Positions 1 through 6,670 are shown, counted from the stretch's first letter. The stretch: 19,236 bases of DNA from Caulobacter sp. (GCA_014378155.1 JACMOF010000453.1:1-19236), one strand, 5' to 3'. Made by a program: numbers and translations. The notes: generated by a model from the sequence alone, not told the origin.

Positions 1-2
1 AC

Positions 3-98
3 AGCTTCACGGGGTCGTTCCTGGACGAGGCGGAGAAGGCCCAGCGGATGGCGGGGATCGACGCCTATGTGGGATCACACCCACTTGCCCCCACCTGA
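3..98 (+). CDS. 3' end of an unidentified protein-coding gene (partial)
   Basis: An open frame enters from the left edge and stops at TGA 96-98, giving 31 residues ending GSHPLAPT. Codons up to about position 75 nearly all end in G or C (ttc, ctg, gac, gag, aag, atc), as expected of a real gene in this genome. The visible tail, LDEAEKAQRMAGIDAYV, looks like an amphipathic helix, but I do not recognise the family. The last few residues and the stop codon are encoded by the intergenic repeat that begins at 82, so the native C-terminus may have been replaced or extended by repeat insertion. The gene converges on the aminotransferase-like gene ending at 211. Confidence 0.6.
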   Translation, partial: SFTGSFLDEAEKAQRMAGIDAYVGSHPLAPT

Positions 99-203
99 CC
101 GCTTCGCGGTCTGTCCGCCCCCATGGGGGGCGGAGCTCAAAAGCGCGGGGCTCTTCTCCCTCTGGGGGAAGACGATCGCGAAGCGATCCGTAGGGGGCAA
201 GTG
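82..203. repeat. Composite palindromic intergenic repeat with four internal hairpins (REPIN/MITE-like)
   Basis: The ends are an 11-bp perfect inverted repeat: CACTTGCCCCC at 82-92 and GGGGGCAAGTG at 193-203. Inside are four successive hairpins: GACCGC-TTC-GCGGTC (97-111), a near-perfect CCGCCCCC/GGGGGCGG stem (about 114-135), a nine-pair stem with loop TCT (152-172, one G-T wobble) and GATCGC-GAA-GCGATC (174-188). The first and last hairpins have complementary-type loops (TTC and GAA) and similar flanks, so the left and right thirds look like two inverted copies of one palindromic unit. It lies between convergent genes and could end transcription from both sides, although it has no clear T-run. 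Its spread by a REP-type transposase is inferred by analogy. Confidence 0.75.
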
Positions 204-210
204 TTCGCCG

Positions 211-1185
211 CTAGAGCGCCCGGCGCACCGCGTCCGCCAACTCGTCCAGCTCGGCGATGCCCAGATCCGCGCTGAACGGCAGGCTCAGCACCGACTTGGC
301 CAACCGATCGGCCACCGGCGTCTCGTCGCGGGCGGCGTGGCCCGGGCCGACGGCGTTGGTGGCGTAGCCCATTTCGGCCAGCTTGGCGGCCACGGAGGGC
401 GCCGCGCCCTCCTGCAGGCTGACGACCCAGGCGTCGGACACCCAGCTCATCCCCCAGCCCGGCTGGAAACCGATCGGCGCGCCCAGGAGCAGCATGCGCA
501 GGCGCTGGGCGGCGGTGGCCAGGCGCAGGCGCTGGCCCGACCAGGCGTCCAGACCCGCGTCACCGGAAAAGGCCGGCGCATCAAGGCGGGCGACGAAATC
601 GGCGTCCTCGCAGGCCACGAACACCCCGCGACCGCCGGGCATGCCGACCACGACCGGAACGGGGGCTTCCATCACCACGTCGAAGCCCTCTGCGGCGTCG
701 ACGACGATCGGCAGGCCCGTCTCGATGTGGAACGCGGCCCAGGCCGTCATGTCCGGCGCTCGGCCAAAGGCGCAGGTGGGGACAATGGCCTCGATCGGCG
801 GCGGAGCCTCACCCAGTCGCTCGCGCAGGTGGGCGGGGTCGAACATCCAGCTGTAGGGATCCACATCGACCAGCCACGGCCGGAGACCGGCGGCGGCGAT
901 GCCCTGAAGCGTGGCGGCCGAGGCCAGGGCGGGAACGATGCAGACGCCGCCGCGACGCGCGCCGGCGGCGGCCAAGGCGGCGGCCAGGGCGGCGACCCGG
1001 GTCGAGACCGCGCGGACGGCGGTCGGACGATCGAATCGGTCGGCCAGCTTGGCGTCCAGGCCCGGCGTCAGGCCCTGGCGCAGCAAATGCTCGACGGCGG
1101 CGAAGTCGACGGGCACCCCGCGCTGGACGAGTCGCTCGCGCTTGCTGACCTGGCCCGGGGGCGCGGCTTGGGACTGAGGCTGCAT
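211..1185 (-). CDS. Degenerate DegT/DnrJ/EryC1/StrS-family (sugar aminotransferase fold) protein lacking the PLP lysine
   Basis: A 324-residue protein with the fold-type I layout of DegT/DnrJ/EryC1/StrS enzymes, which normally transfer an amino group to nucleotide-linked keto-sugars. Visible landmarks are GVCIVPALASAATLQGIAAAG followed by the VDVDP strand (residues ~80-110), AIVPTCAFGRAPDM (~134), LPIVVDAAEGFD with the conserved Asp (~163) and a C-terminal SVLSLPFSADLGIAELDEL. Between the Asp and the GGRGVFVACEDADF segment (~184) the usual block ending in the Schiff-base lysine is shortened and contains no lysine, so transaminase activity is unlikely. Start: ATG 1185 is chosen over upstream in-frame ATGs at 1227 and 1335 because homology begins after it and a CtrA-type half-site lies at 1234-1241. 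No polysaccharide genes are visible beside it. A regulatory or structural role is inference. Confidence 0.75.
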   Translation of the reverse strand: MQPQSQAAPPGQVSKRERLVQRGVPVDFAAVEHLLRQGLTPGLDAKLADRFDRPTAVRAVSTRVAALAAALAAAGARRGGVCIVPALASAATLQGIAAAGLRPWLVDVDPYSWMFDPAHLRERLGEAPPPIEAIVPTCAFGRAPDMTAWAAFHIETGLPIVVDAAEGFDVVMEAPVPVVVGMPGGRGVFVACEDADFVARLDAPAFSGDAGLDAWSGQRLRLATAAQRLRMLLLGAPIGFQPGWGMSWVSDAWVVSLQEGAAPSVAAKLAEMGYATNAVGPGHAARDETPVADRLAKSVLSLPFSADLGIAELDELADAVRRAL

Positions 1186-1203
1186 CAGGATTACGTTTCC
1201 GAC

Positions 1204-1310
1204 GAATCCGGCTTTGCCACACGGCATCACCTTATGGTTAAGCAAACGTATCGAGTGACTCGGATGATGCGCATGCGGCGCGCCGTCGCGGCATTTTTGG
1301 CGCCGGAATC
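1204..1310. promoter_or_regulatory. Putative cell-cycle control region: CtrA half-site and three GANTC sites
   Basis: Ahead of the aminotransferase-like gene, the - strand reads TTAACCAT (plus-strand ATGGTTAA, 1234-1241), which matches the CtrA half-site known in Caulobacter. GANTC sequences, the target of the CcrM methyltransferase, occur at 1204-1208, 1257-1261 and 1306-1310, three within 107 bp. The half-site is about 50 bp upstream of the chosen ATG at 1185. No good -35 box of the housekeeping type is visible. Binding by CtrA is inferred from the motif only. Confidence 0.4.
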
Positions 1311-1316
1311 TTTGAC

Positions 1317-2867
1317 CTAGGCAGAAGCCGTCCATTCGTCGCGCAGTTCGCGCTTCAGAACCTTGCCGATATGGCTGCGGGGCAAGGATTCCACGAGACG
1401 CAGGTCGACCAGTCGCTGGGTCTTGCCCAGCCGAGCATTGACCCAGTCCCTCAACCCCGCCGCGTCGATTCGCGCATCAGGCCTCAGCGCCACGAAGGCC
1501 ACCGGCGATTCGCCCCAGGCGTCGGACGGCACGCCGACCACCGCGGCCTCGACCACATCCTCGTGCTTGACGATCTGCGCCTCGATGTCGCTGGGATAAA
1601 TGTTGAAACCGCCGCTGATGATCATGTCCTTCTTGCGATCCATCAGGGTGAGGAAGCCTTCATCGTCGAACCGACCGACGTCGCCGGTCCGGATAAAGCT
1701 CCAACCCTCGGGCGAGCGCCAGGTCGCCTCGGCGGTCTTGCCCGGCTGGCCGTGATAGCCGTTCATCATGCCCGCCGAGCGGCCGACGATCTCGCCGACC
1801 ACGCCCGGGCCAACCTGCACGCCATCCTCGTCGATCAGCCGGATGTCATGGCCAGGCGCTGGGCGGCCGACCGTGTGCAGCTTGTCCGGATGCTCGTGGG
1901 CCATCAGGATGCAGGTGCCGCCGCCCTCGGTCATGCCGAAATACTCGACCAGCCCGCCGGGCCAGCGAGCCAGGACCTCCCCCTTCAGCTCGGCGGCGAA
2001 GGGCGCGCTGGTGCAGAACTTCAGGCGGGTCGAGGACAGGTCGAAGTCGCCGAAGTCGGGGCGGTCCATCAGCCGGCGGTACTGCACGGGCACCAGCATG
2101 GTGTGGGTCATGCGATGATGCTGGGCCAGTTCGAGATATTTGCCGGCGTCGAACTTCTTCATCAGCAACACCGTACCGCCGCCCGCCAGGGTGGGAAAGA
2201 AGCAGACCAGGGTGGTGTTGGAATAGAGCGGCGTCGACAGAAGGGTGACGGTGTCGGACCCGTAGCCCACGGCGTCGCCCCGGAACACGTGCTTCCAGCG
2301 CATGGCGTGCGACTGGACGATGCCCTTGGGCGCGCCGGTGGTGCCGCTGGAATAGATGATGTTGAAGGGGTCTTCGGGCGCGATGGTCACGGGCTCTGGC
2401 CGGACGCCGTCCGGGGCCAGCCAGGCGTCGAAGGCCTCGCCGAAGTCCGCGCCGTCCAGGGCGATGTAGCGCACGGCGATGGGCGCGGGCTTCTGAGCCT
2501 CGGCGACGCCGGCGTCCATGAAGAACAATCGCGCCCCGCAGTCGGCGACCATGCCGGCGATGGCCTCCGGCGTCGAGGACGGGGCCAGGGGCGCGACGGC
2601 GACGCCGGCTCGCAGGGCGCCGAGGAACAGCGCCGTGTACGGAATGGATGACAGGGCGCAGACGGCGACGGCCTCGTTTCGGCCGATCCCGTCGCGCTGC
2701 AGGGCGGCGGCCACGCGGTCGGCCAGGGCGTCGAACTGGGCGTAGGTCACGGCCTCGCCGGTTTCCAGGATCACGGCCGAGTGGTCGGGATGCTCCTGGG
2801 CCCGAAGCCGGAGGATGTCGCCCATCACGCCGTAGTCGGCGGTCATCATGTCGGCGATGGTGTTCAT
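1317..2867 (-). CDS. Acyl-CoA synthetase (class I AMP-forming ligase, FadD-like)
   Basis: A 516-residue ATP-dependent acid-CoA ligase, expected to activate a carboxylic (probably fatty) acid through an acyl-AMP intermediate in the cytoplasm. The large AMP-binding domain carries the phosphate-loop motif YSSGTTGAPKG (residues 172-182), YFGMTEGGG, and GWSFIRTGDVGRFDDEGFLTL followed by the hinge DRKKDMIISGGFNIYP. The small C-terminal domain ends SHIGKVLKRELR, where K502 in GK is the expected catalytic lysine. Length is normal for the family. Start ATG 2867 has AGGA five bases upstream; a longer frame to 2906 would cross the 30-bp palindrome and is rejected. The gene lies 70 bp downstream of a beta-oxidation multienzyme on the same strand, which suggests that its product feeds that enzyme. 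Chain-length specificity cannot be read from the sequence. Confidence 0.92.
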   Translation of the reverse strand: MNTIADMMTADYGVMGDILRLRAQEHPDHSAVILETGEAVTYAQFDALADRVAAALQRDGIGRNEAVAVCALSSIPYTALFLGALRAGVAVAPLAPSSTPEAIAGMVADCGARLFFMDAGVAEAQKPAPIAVRYIALDGADFGEAFDAWLAPDGVRPEPVTIAPEDPFNIIYSSGTTGAPKGIVQSHAMRWKHVFRGDAVGYGSDTVTLLSTPLYSNTTLVCFFPTLAGGGTVLLMKKFDAGKYLELAQHHRMTHTMLVPVQYRRLMDRPDFGDFDLSSTRLKFCTSAPFAAELKGEVLARWPGGLVEYFGMTEGGGTCILMAHEHPDKLHTVGRPAPGHDIRLIDEDGVQVGPGVVGEIVGRSAGMMNGYHGQPGKTAEATWRSPEGWSFIRTGDVGRFDDEGFLTLMDRKKDMIISGGFNIYPSDIEAQIVKHEDVVEAAVVGVPSDAWGESPVAFVALRPDARIDAAGLRDWVNARLGKTQRLVDLRLVESLPRSHIGKVLKRELRDEWTASA

Positions 2868-2890
2868 GGAAGTCCTACTCAATGCCCAGG

Positions 2891-2920
2891 ATGGAGACAG
2901 GCACATGTGCCTGTCTCCAT
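2891..2920. repeat. Perfect 30-bp palindrome between two fatty-acid genes
   Basis: The half-sequence ATGGAGACAGGCACA (2891-2905) is followed at once by its exact reverse complement (2906-2920). It lies 17 bp past the stop of the upstream beta-oxidation gene and 23 bp before the start of the acyl-CoA ligase gene. In RNA it would form a 13-pair stem with a four-base CAUG loop. No T-run follows on either strand, so a plain intrinsic terminator is unlikely. The GACAGGCAC core resembles REP-type sequences seen in many proteobacteria; mRNA processing or differential stability is also possible. Confidence 0.9.
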
Positions 2921-2937
2921 CGGCTTCGCCGAACGCC

Positions 2938-5016
2938 TCACGCGTCCTTGAACCCCTTGCCCTCGGCCACCAGCCGTTCCAGCAGGGCCGAAGGCTTGAA
3001 GTCGTCGCCCAACTCGGCCTGGAACGCCTTCATCTTGGCCAACACCTTATCGAGCCCCACCAGCTCGCCCCAGAACATCGGGCCGCCGGTATAGACCGGC
3101 CAGCCATAGCCGTTGATCCAGACGGTATCGATGTCCGACGCCCGGATCGCCTTGCCCTCTTCCAGGATCTTGGCCCCCTCATTGACCATCGGGTACAGGC
3201 ACCGCTCCAGGATCTCCTGGTCACTGATCGCGCGACGCTGGATCTGGCGCTTTTCGGCGAAGTCGAGGATCACCTGCTCGACCTCTTTGCTCGGCTTGGC
3301 GACGCGGTTCTCGTCGTAGTCGTAGAAGCCCTTGCCGTTCTTCTGGCCGCGGCGGTCCATCTCGCACAGCACTTCGCGCACTGTGGATGAGCTCGACTTG
3401 GTCTGGTCCCAACCGATGTCGAGACCGGCCAGGTCGCTCATGGCGAACGGCCCCATCGGCAGGCCGAAGTCGTAGAGCACGCGGTCGACGTCCCAGGGCA
3501 TGGCGCCTTCCAGGATCAGCTTCTGGGCCTCGCGCTGGCGCTGGGCCAGCATGCGATTGCCGACGAAGCCGTGGCAGTTGCCGACCAGCACCGCGACCTT
3601 GCCGATCTTCTTGCCGATCTGCATCGAGGTGGCGATCACCGACTTGTCGGTCTTTTCGCCGCGCACGATCTCCAGCAGCTTCATCACATTGGCCGGCGAG
3701 AAAAAGTGCAGGCCGATCACGCTTTGCGGCCGCGAGGTCGAGGCGGCGATGACGTCGATGTCGAGATAGGAGGTGTTGGAGGCCAGGATCGCGCCGGGCT
3801 TGGCAATCGTGTCCAGCTTGCCGAACACCTCCTTCTTGATCTCCATCAGCTCGAACACCGCCTCGATGATCAGGTCGCAGTCGGCCAGGTCTTCCAGGTG
3901 CATGGAGGGTGTCAGCAGGCCCATGCGCTTTTCGACGTCGTCCTGGGTCAGGCGGCCCTTCTTGGCGGTGTTTTCGTAGTTCTTGCGGATCACCCCGACG
4001 CCGCGATCCAGGTTCTCCTGCTTGGCCTCGATGATCGTCACCGGGATGCCGGCGTTGAGGAAGTTCATCGAGATGCCGCCGCCCATGGTGCCGGCCCCGA
4101 TCACGCCGACCTTCTTGACCGGGATGATGGCGGTGTCGTCCGGCACGTCGGGGATCTTGTTGGCCTGGCGTTCGGCGAAGAACACGTGGCGCTGGGCGGC
4201 CGACTGGCTGCCGGTCATCAGCTCCATGAACAGCTTGCGCTCTTCCTTCAGCCCCTCGTCGAAGGGCAGGTTGACGGCAGCCTCGACGGCCTTGATGTTG
4301 TTCTCTGGGGCCAGGAAACCGCGGAACTTGCGGGCGTTGGCCTTGCGATATTCGCTGAAGATCTCGGGCTTGCCGCGCGCGGCCTCGACCTTGGCGTTCT
4401 GGTCGCGGATGCGGGTCAGGGGCTGGTCCTCGGCCAGCACCACCTTGGCGAAGGCGATGGCTCCGTCGCGTAGAGCGCCTTCCTCGACGATCGAGTCGAA
4501 CAGGCCCATGGCCAGCGCGGCCTTGGCCGGGATGTGCTGGCCGGTGGTGACCATCTCCAGGGCCTTTTCGACGCCCACCACGCGCGGCAGGCGTTGGGTG
4601 CCGCCGGCGCCGGGCAGCAGGCCGATGTTCACCTCGGGCAGGCCAGCCTTGGCCGAGGGCACGGCGACGCGGTAGTGCGCCACCAGCGCCACCTCCAGCC
4701 CGCCGCCCAGCACAGTGCCGTGGATCGCGGCGATCACCGGCTTGGGCGAGTTCTCGATGGTGTTCTGAACGTCCTGCAGAGACGGCCCGGTCATGGCCTT
4801 GCCGAATTCGGTGATGTCGGCCCCGGCGATGAAGGTCTTGCCCTCGCAGATCAGCACGATGGCCCGGACCGCCGGATCGGCGATCGCCGCCTCGAAACCC
4901 TTGGACAGCCCCTCGCGCACTGCCGCCGAAAGGGCGTTGACTGGCGGCGAGTTCAGCGTGACGACGCCGATGTCGCCTTCGACCGAGAAGTCCGTGACGG
5001 TGTTGATCGCGGCCAT
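2938..5016 (-). CDS. FadB/FadJ-type enoyl-CoA hydratase / 3-hydroxyacyl-CoA dehydrogenase multienzyme
   Basis: A 692-residue bifunctional beta-oxidation enzyme that hydrates trans-2-enoyl-CoA and oxidises the L-3-hydroxyacyl-CoA with NAD. The N-terminal crotonase domain (~1-190) shows the oxyanion segment GKTFIAGADITEF, GGGLEVAL (E108) and LPEVNIGLLPGAGGTQR (E128), at the spacing of the two catalytic glutamates of E. coli FadB (119/139). The NAD-binding domain begins VGVIGAGTMGGG (Rossmann glycines ~305-314) and contains GLHFFSPANVMKLLE with catalytic His about 437. The 3HCDH C-terminal domains complete the usual length. ATG 5016 is chosen because GGAAG lies five bases upstream and homology starts at once; upstream starts at 5046 lack support. 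No thiolase (FadA) gene is adjacent, so FadB versus FadJ cannot be decided. It probably leads a transcript with the downstream ligase gene. Confidence 0.95.
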   Translation of the reverse strand: MAAINTVTDFSVEGDIGVVTLNSPPVNALSAAVREGLSKGFEAAIADPAVRAIVLICEGKTFIAGADITEFGKAMTGPSLQDVQNTIENSPKPVIAAIHGTVLGGGLEVALVAHYRVAVPSAKAGLPEVNIGLLPGAGGTQRLPRVVGVEKALEMVTTGQHIPAKAALAMGLFDSIVEEGALRDGAIAFAKVVLAEDQPLTRIRDQNAKVEAARGKPEIFSEYRKANARKFRGFLAPENNIKAVEAAVNLPFDEGLKEERKLFMELMTGSQSAAQRHVFFAERQANKIPDVPDDTAIIPVKKVGVIGAGTMGGGISMNFLNAGIPVTIIEAKQENLDRGVGVIRKNYENTAKKGRLTQDDVEKRMGLLTPSMHLEDLADCDLIIEAVFELMEIKKEVFGKLDTIAKPGAILASNTSYLDIDVIAASTSRPQSVIGLHFFSPANVMKLLEIVRGEKTDKSVIATSMQIGKKIGKVAVLVGNCHGFVGNRMLAQRQREAQKLILEGAMPWDVDRVLYDFGLPMGPFAMSDLAGLDIGWDQTKSSSSTVREVLCEMDRRGQKNGKGFYDYDENRVAKPSKEVEQVILDFAEKRQIQRRAISDQEILERCLYPMVNEGAKILEEGKAIRASDIDTVWINGYGWPVYTGGPMFWGELVGLDKVLAKMKAFQAELGDDFKPSALLERLVAEGKGFKDA

Positions 5017-5117
5017 GGCGCTTCCATCCCTGAGCTGGCGTTGCACGTTCTTGAGTTTGAACGGTTGTTTGAAGCGAAACCTGCACAGACCGGGCGGTGA
5101 AGTCCAGGGGTCGCGAA

Positions 5118-5140
5118 CGGCGCCGGAAATTTAGGCGCCG
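5118..5140 (-). other. Stem-loop in the predicted leader of the beta-oxidation transcript
   Basis: CGGCGCC (5118-5124) and GGCGCCG (5134-5140) are perfect inverted repeats with a nine-base AT-rich loop. The flanks AACGG and CCGTT could extend the stem with a bulge. It lies about 100 bp upstream of the fad start codon. If transcription starts farther upstream on the - strand, this hairpin is in the 5' leader. On the + strand it sits directly upstream of the candidate small-RNA promoter. Its function is unknown. Confidence 0.4.
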
Positions 5141-5144
5141 GCCG

Positions 5145-5171
5145 TTGACGGCGCGAAGATCATACTAGAAA
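5145..5171 (+). promoter_or_regulatory. Predicted housekeeping (sigma-73 type) promoter on the + strand
   Basis: TTGACGG (5145-5151) matches the Caulobacter -35 consensus TTGACGS exactly. After 12 bases, within the allowed 10-14, comes ACTAGAAA (5164-5171), which matches six of the eight positions of GCTANAWC. Transcription would start near 5178 and run away from the fad genes, with no protein gene on that strand before the terminator at 5397. This is the main evidence for a small RNA here. Confidence 0.55.
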
Positions 5172-5186
5172 TTCGAAAATGCTAGT
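5164..5186. promoter_or_regulatory. Inverted repeat overlapping the fad / small-RNA divergent promoter region
   Basis: ACTAG (5164-5168) and CTAGT (5182-5186) are perfect inverted arms 13 bases apart, with a central TTCGAA palindrome (5172-5177). The repeat covers the predicted -10 of the + strand promoter and lies about 150 bp upstream of the fad start on the other strand, where the - strand also contains a TATGAT hexamer. This is a plausible operator for a fatty-acid-responsive repressor. It does not match an operator I can name with confidence. Confidence 0.35.
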
Positions 5187-5430
5187 TTCAGTCTGAACAT
5201 TCGGGCGGTGGGGGATATTCGCCAGGACAAGAGGCCCGCCAACACCAGGCGGCCTTGGACAAATGGTCCGACTGACAAGGGGCGTACGCGCTGACTCGGT
5301 TTCCAGGGAGCGACTTGCATGCGTCCCCCATCTTCGAAACCGATCCGGAGCGGCCGCGGCGCGCCGACAGGCGTGTCGACTAGGTGAAGCGCACTCGGCG
5401 CGGGAGCCCTCTCCCGCGCCGCTTTCTTTC
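5178..5430 (+). ncRNA. Candidate structured small RNA
   Basis: The stretch lies between a consensus promoter (5145-5171) and an intrinsic terminator (5397-5430), and it has no convincing coding frame. It folds into several hairpins: GGCCCGCC/GGCGGCC with one bulge (about 5232-5253), GGAC/GTCC (about 5258-5270), a compound stem with arms CGGTTTC (5297-5303) and GAAACCG (5336-5342) enclosing a GGGA(G)CG/CGTCCC stem, CGACA-GGCG-TGTCG (5365-5378), and the terminator. Predicted length is about 250 nt. It does not resemble 4.5S, tmRNA, RNase P or a tRNA. A frame at 5263-5463 encodes a low-complexity arginine/alanine-rich peptide that runs through the terminator and is not believed. The call rests on promoter, structure and terminator together. 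Confidence 0.45.
5397..5430 (+). terminator. Intrinsic (Rho-independent) terminator
   Basis: A perfect ten-pair stem, GGCGCGGGAG (5397-5406) and CTCCCGCGCC (5411-5420), with loop CCCT, is followed by GCTTTCTTTC. On the opposite strand the stem is not followed by T, so the terminator acts on + strand transcription. It ends 14 bases before the stop codon of the convergent hydrolase gene. No annotated + strand gene precedes it closely, which supports a non-coding transcript. Confidence 0.75.
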
Positions 5431-5443
5431 CAGGCTCTGTGCC

Positions 5444-6670
5444 CTAAGCCGCCGACTCCGTGAAGGCCGCATAGACCAGGGTGCGCAGCTCGCGCCGGAT
5501 CGGGTAGGCCGAGGACGGGATCAGCTGGGTCATGAACACCACCGCCAGATCCTCGACCGGATCGATCCAGAATGCGGTCGAGGCCATGCCGCCCCAGAAA
5601 TATTCGCCCAGCGAGCCAAGGTTCCTGGTTCGGGCCTGATCGACGGTCATCGCGAAGCCGAGGCCAAAGCCCAGGCCCTCGAACACCGCTTCGCTGAACA
5701 GCGATTGCGACATCTCCGTCAGTTCCTTGCCGCCTGGCAGATGATTGGTGGTCATCAGCTTCAAGGTCTTGGGGCTGACGATCCGGGCCCCGTCCAGTTC
5801 GCCGCCGTTCAGCAGCATGCGGCAGAACCGCATGTAATCGTCGGCCGTCGAGACCAGCCCGCCGCCGCCCGACTTGACCGAGGGATCGGTGAGGTAGCGG
5901 CTGGTCTCGGGATCGTCCTGCAGCACCACCTCACCCTTGGCGTTGAGGGTGTAGCAGGCGGTAAAACGATCCTTCTGACTTTCCGGGACGAAGAAACCGG
6001 TATCGACCATCTTCAGCGGGTCGAAAATCCGCTCCTTAAGGAACGTCTCGAATGGCTGGCCCGAAATCAGCTGAACCAGATAGCCCAGCACGTCGGTGGC
6101 CACCGAATAGTTCCAGGCCTCGCCAGGGCTGAATTCCAGCGGCACGGTTCCCAGCGTCCCGATGAAGTCATTCAGCCCGCCGTCGCTATCGACCCCATCG
6201 AGCTTCAGCTTGCGATAGGCCGCGTCGACATTGCTTCGCTGCTGGAAGCCATAGGTCAAACCGGCGGTATGGCGCAGCAGATCGACGATCCGCATGGGCT
6301 CGGAGACGGGCTTGGTCTGGAACGCGCCCGCCACGCCAGCCTGGAACACGCCCAGGTTTTTCCAGGCCGGGATGTAGCGGTGCACCGGATCGTCAAGCGC
6401 GACCTTACCCTCCTCGACCAGCATCATGAAGGCGATCGAGGTGATCGGCTTGGTCATCGAATAGATGCGAAACAAGCTGTCGGCCTTCAGCGGCAAGCCG
6501 CGTTCCTTGTCGGCGGAGCCCAGGATCGCGGTATGGGCCAACTGGCCACGACGCCAGACCTGAACGAGAGCGCACGGCAGTTTTCCGGGCGCGATATATT
6601 GCTCTTGGATGAAGGCGTCGATGCGCTTCAATCGGTCCGACGACAGACCCACGGCTTCCGGTGTGCTCAA
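5444..6670 (-). CDS. Serine beta-lactamase-family hydrolase (class C / family VIII esterase-like)
   Basis: A 408-residue member of the penicillin-binding-protein/beta-lactamase-fold serine hydrolases, which include class C beta-lactamases and family VIII carboxylesterases. The nucleophile motif is SMTK (S71, K74). The second motif is the tyrosine in WNYSV (Y188), as in family VIII esterases, and the late segment EYFWGGMAST-FWIDP replaces the KTG box, which argues for esterase rather than antibiotic hydrolysis. No signal peptide is visible, so a cytoplasmic enzyme is likely. The start is uncertain: TTG 6670 has GGGAG seven to eight bases upstream and places the homologous region at once; GTG at 6685 or 6691 are alternatives. 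An open frame continues upstream to 7420, but that part is antisense to the kinase. The natural substrate is unknown. Confidence 0.88.
   Translation of the reverse strand: MSTPEAVGLSSDRLKRIDAFIQEQYIAPGKLPCALVQVWRRGQLAHTAILGSADKERGLPLKADSLFRIYSMTKPITSIAFMMLVEEGKVALDDPVHRYIPAWKNLGVFQAGVAGAFQTKPVSEPMRIVDLLRHTAGLTYGFQQRSNVDAAYRKLKLDGVDSDGGLNDFIGTLGTVPLEFSPGEAWNYSVATDVLGYLVQLISGQPFETFLKERIFDPLKMVDTGFFVPESQKDRFTACYTLNAKGEVVLQDDPETSRYLTDPSVKSGGGGLVSTADDYMRFCRMLLNGGELDGARIVSPKTLKLMTTNHLPGGKELTEMSQSLFSEAVFEGLGFGLGFAMTVDQARTRNLGSLGEYFWGGMASTAFWIDPVEDLAVVFMTQLIPSSAYPIRRELRTLVYAAFTESAA

Noticed and set aside
67..1320. Long + strand open frame opposite the aminotransferase-like gene
   Set aside because: Low-complexity Gly/Arg/Ala/His-rich translation typical of the antisense of GC-rich genes, and it runs through the repeat at 82-203.
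2867..2906. Upstream start for the acyl-CoA ligase gene
   Set aside because: It would translate through half of the 30-bp palindrome, while ATG 2867 has a good ribosome-binding site.
5320..5360. tRNA-like T-loop (TTCGAAAC)
   Set aside because: No T-stem pairing, acceptor stem or anticodon arm can be drawn; the sequence is better explained by the 5297-5342 stem.
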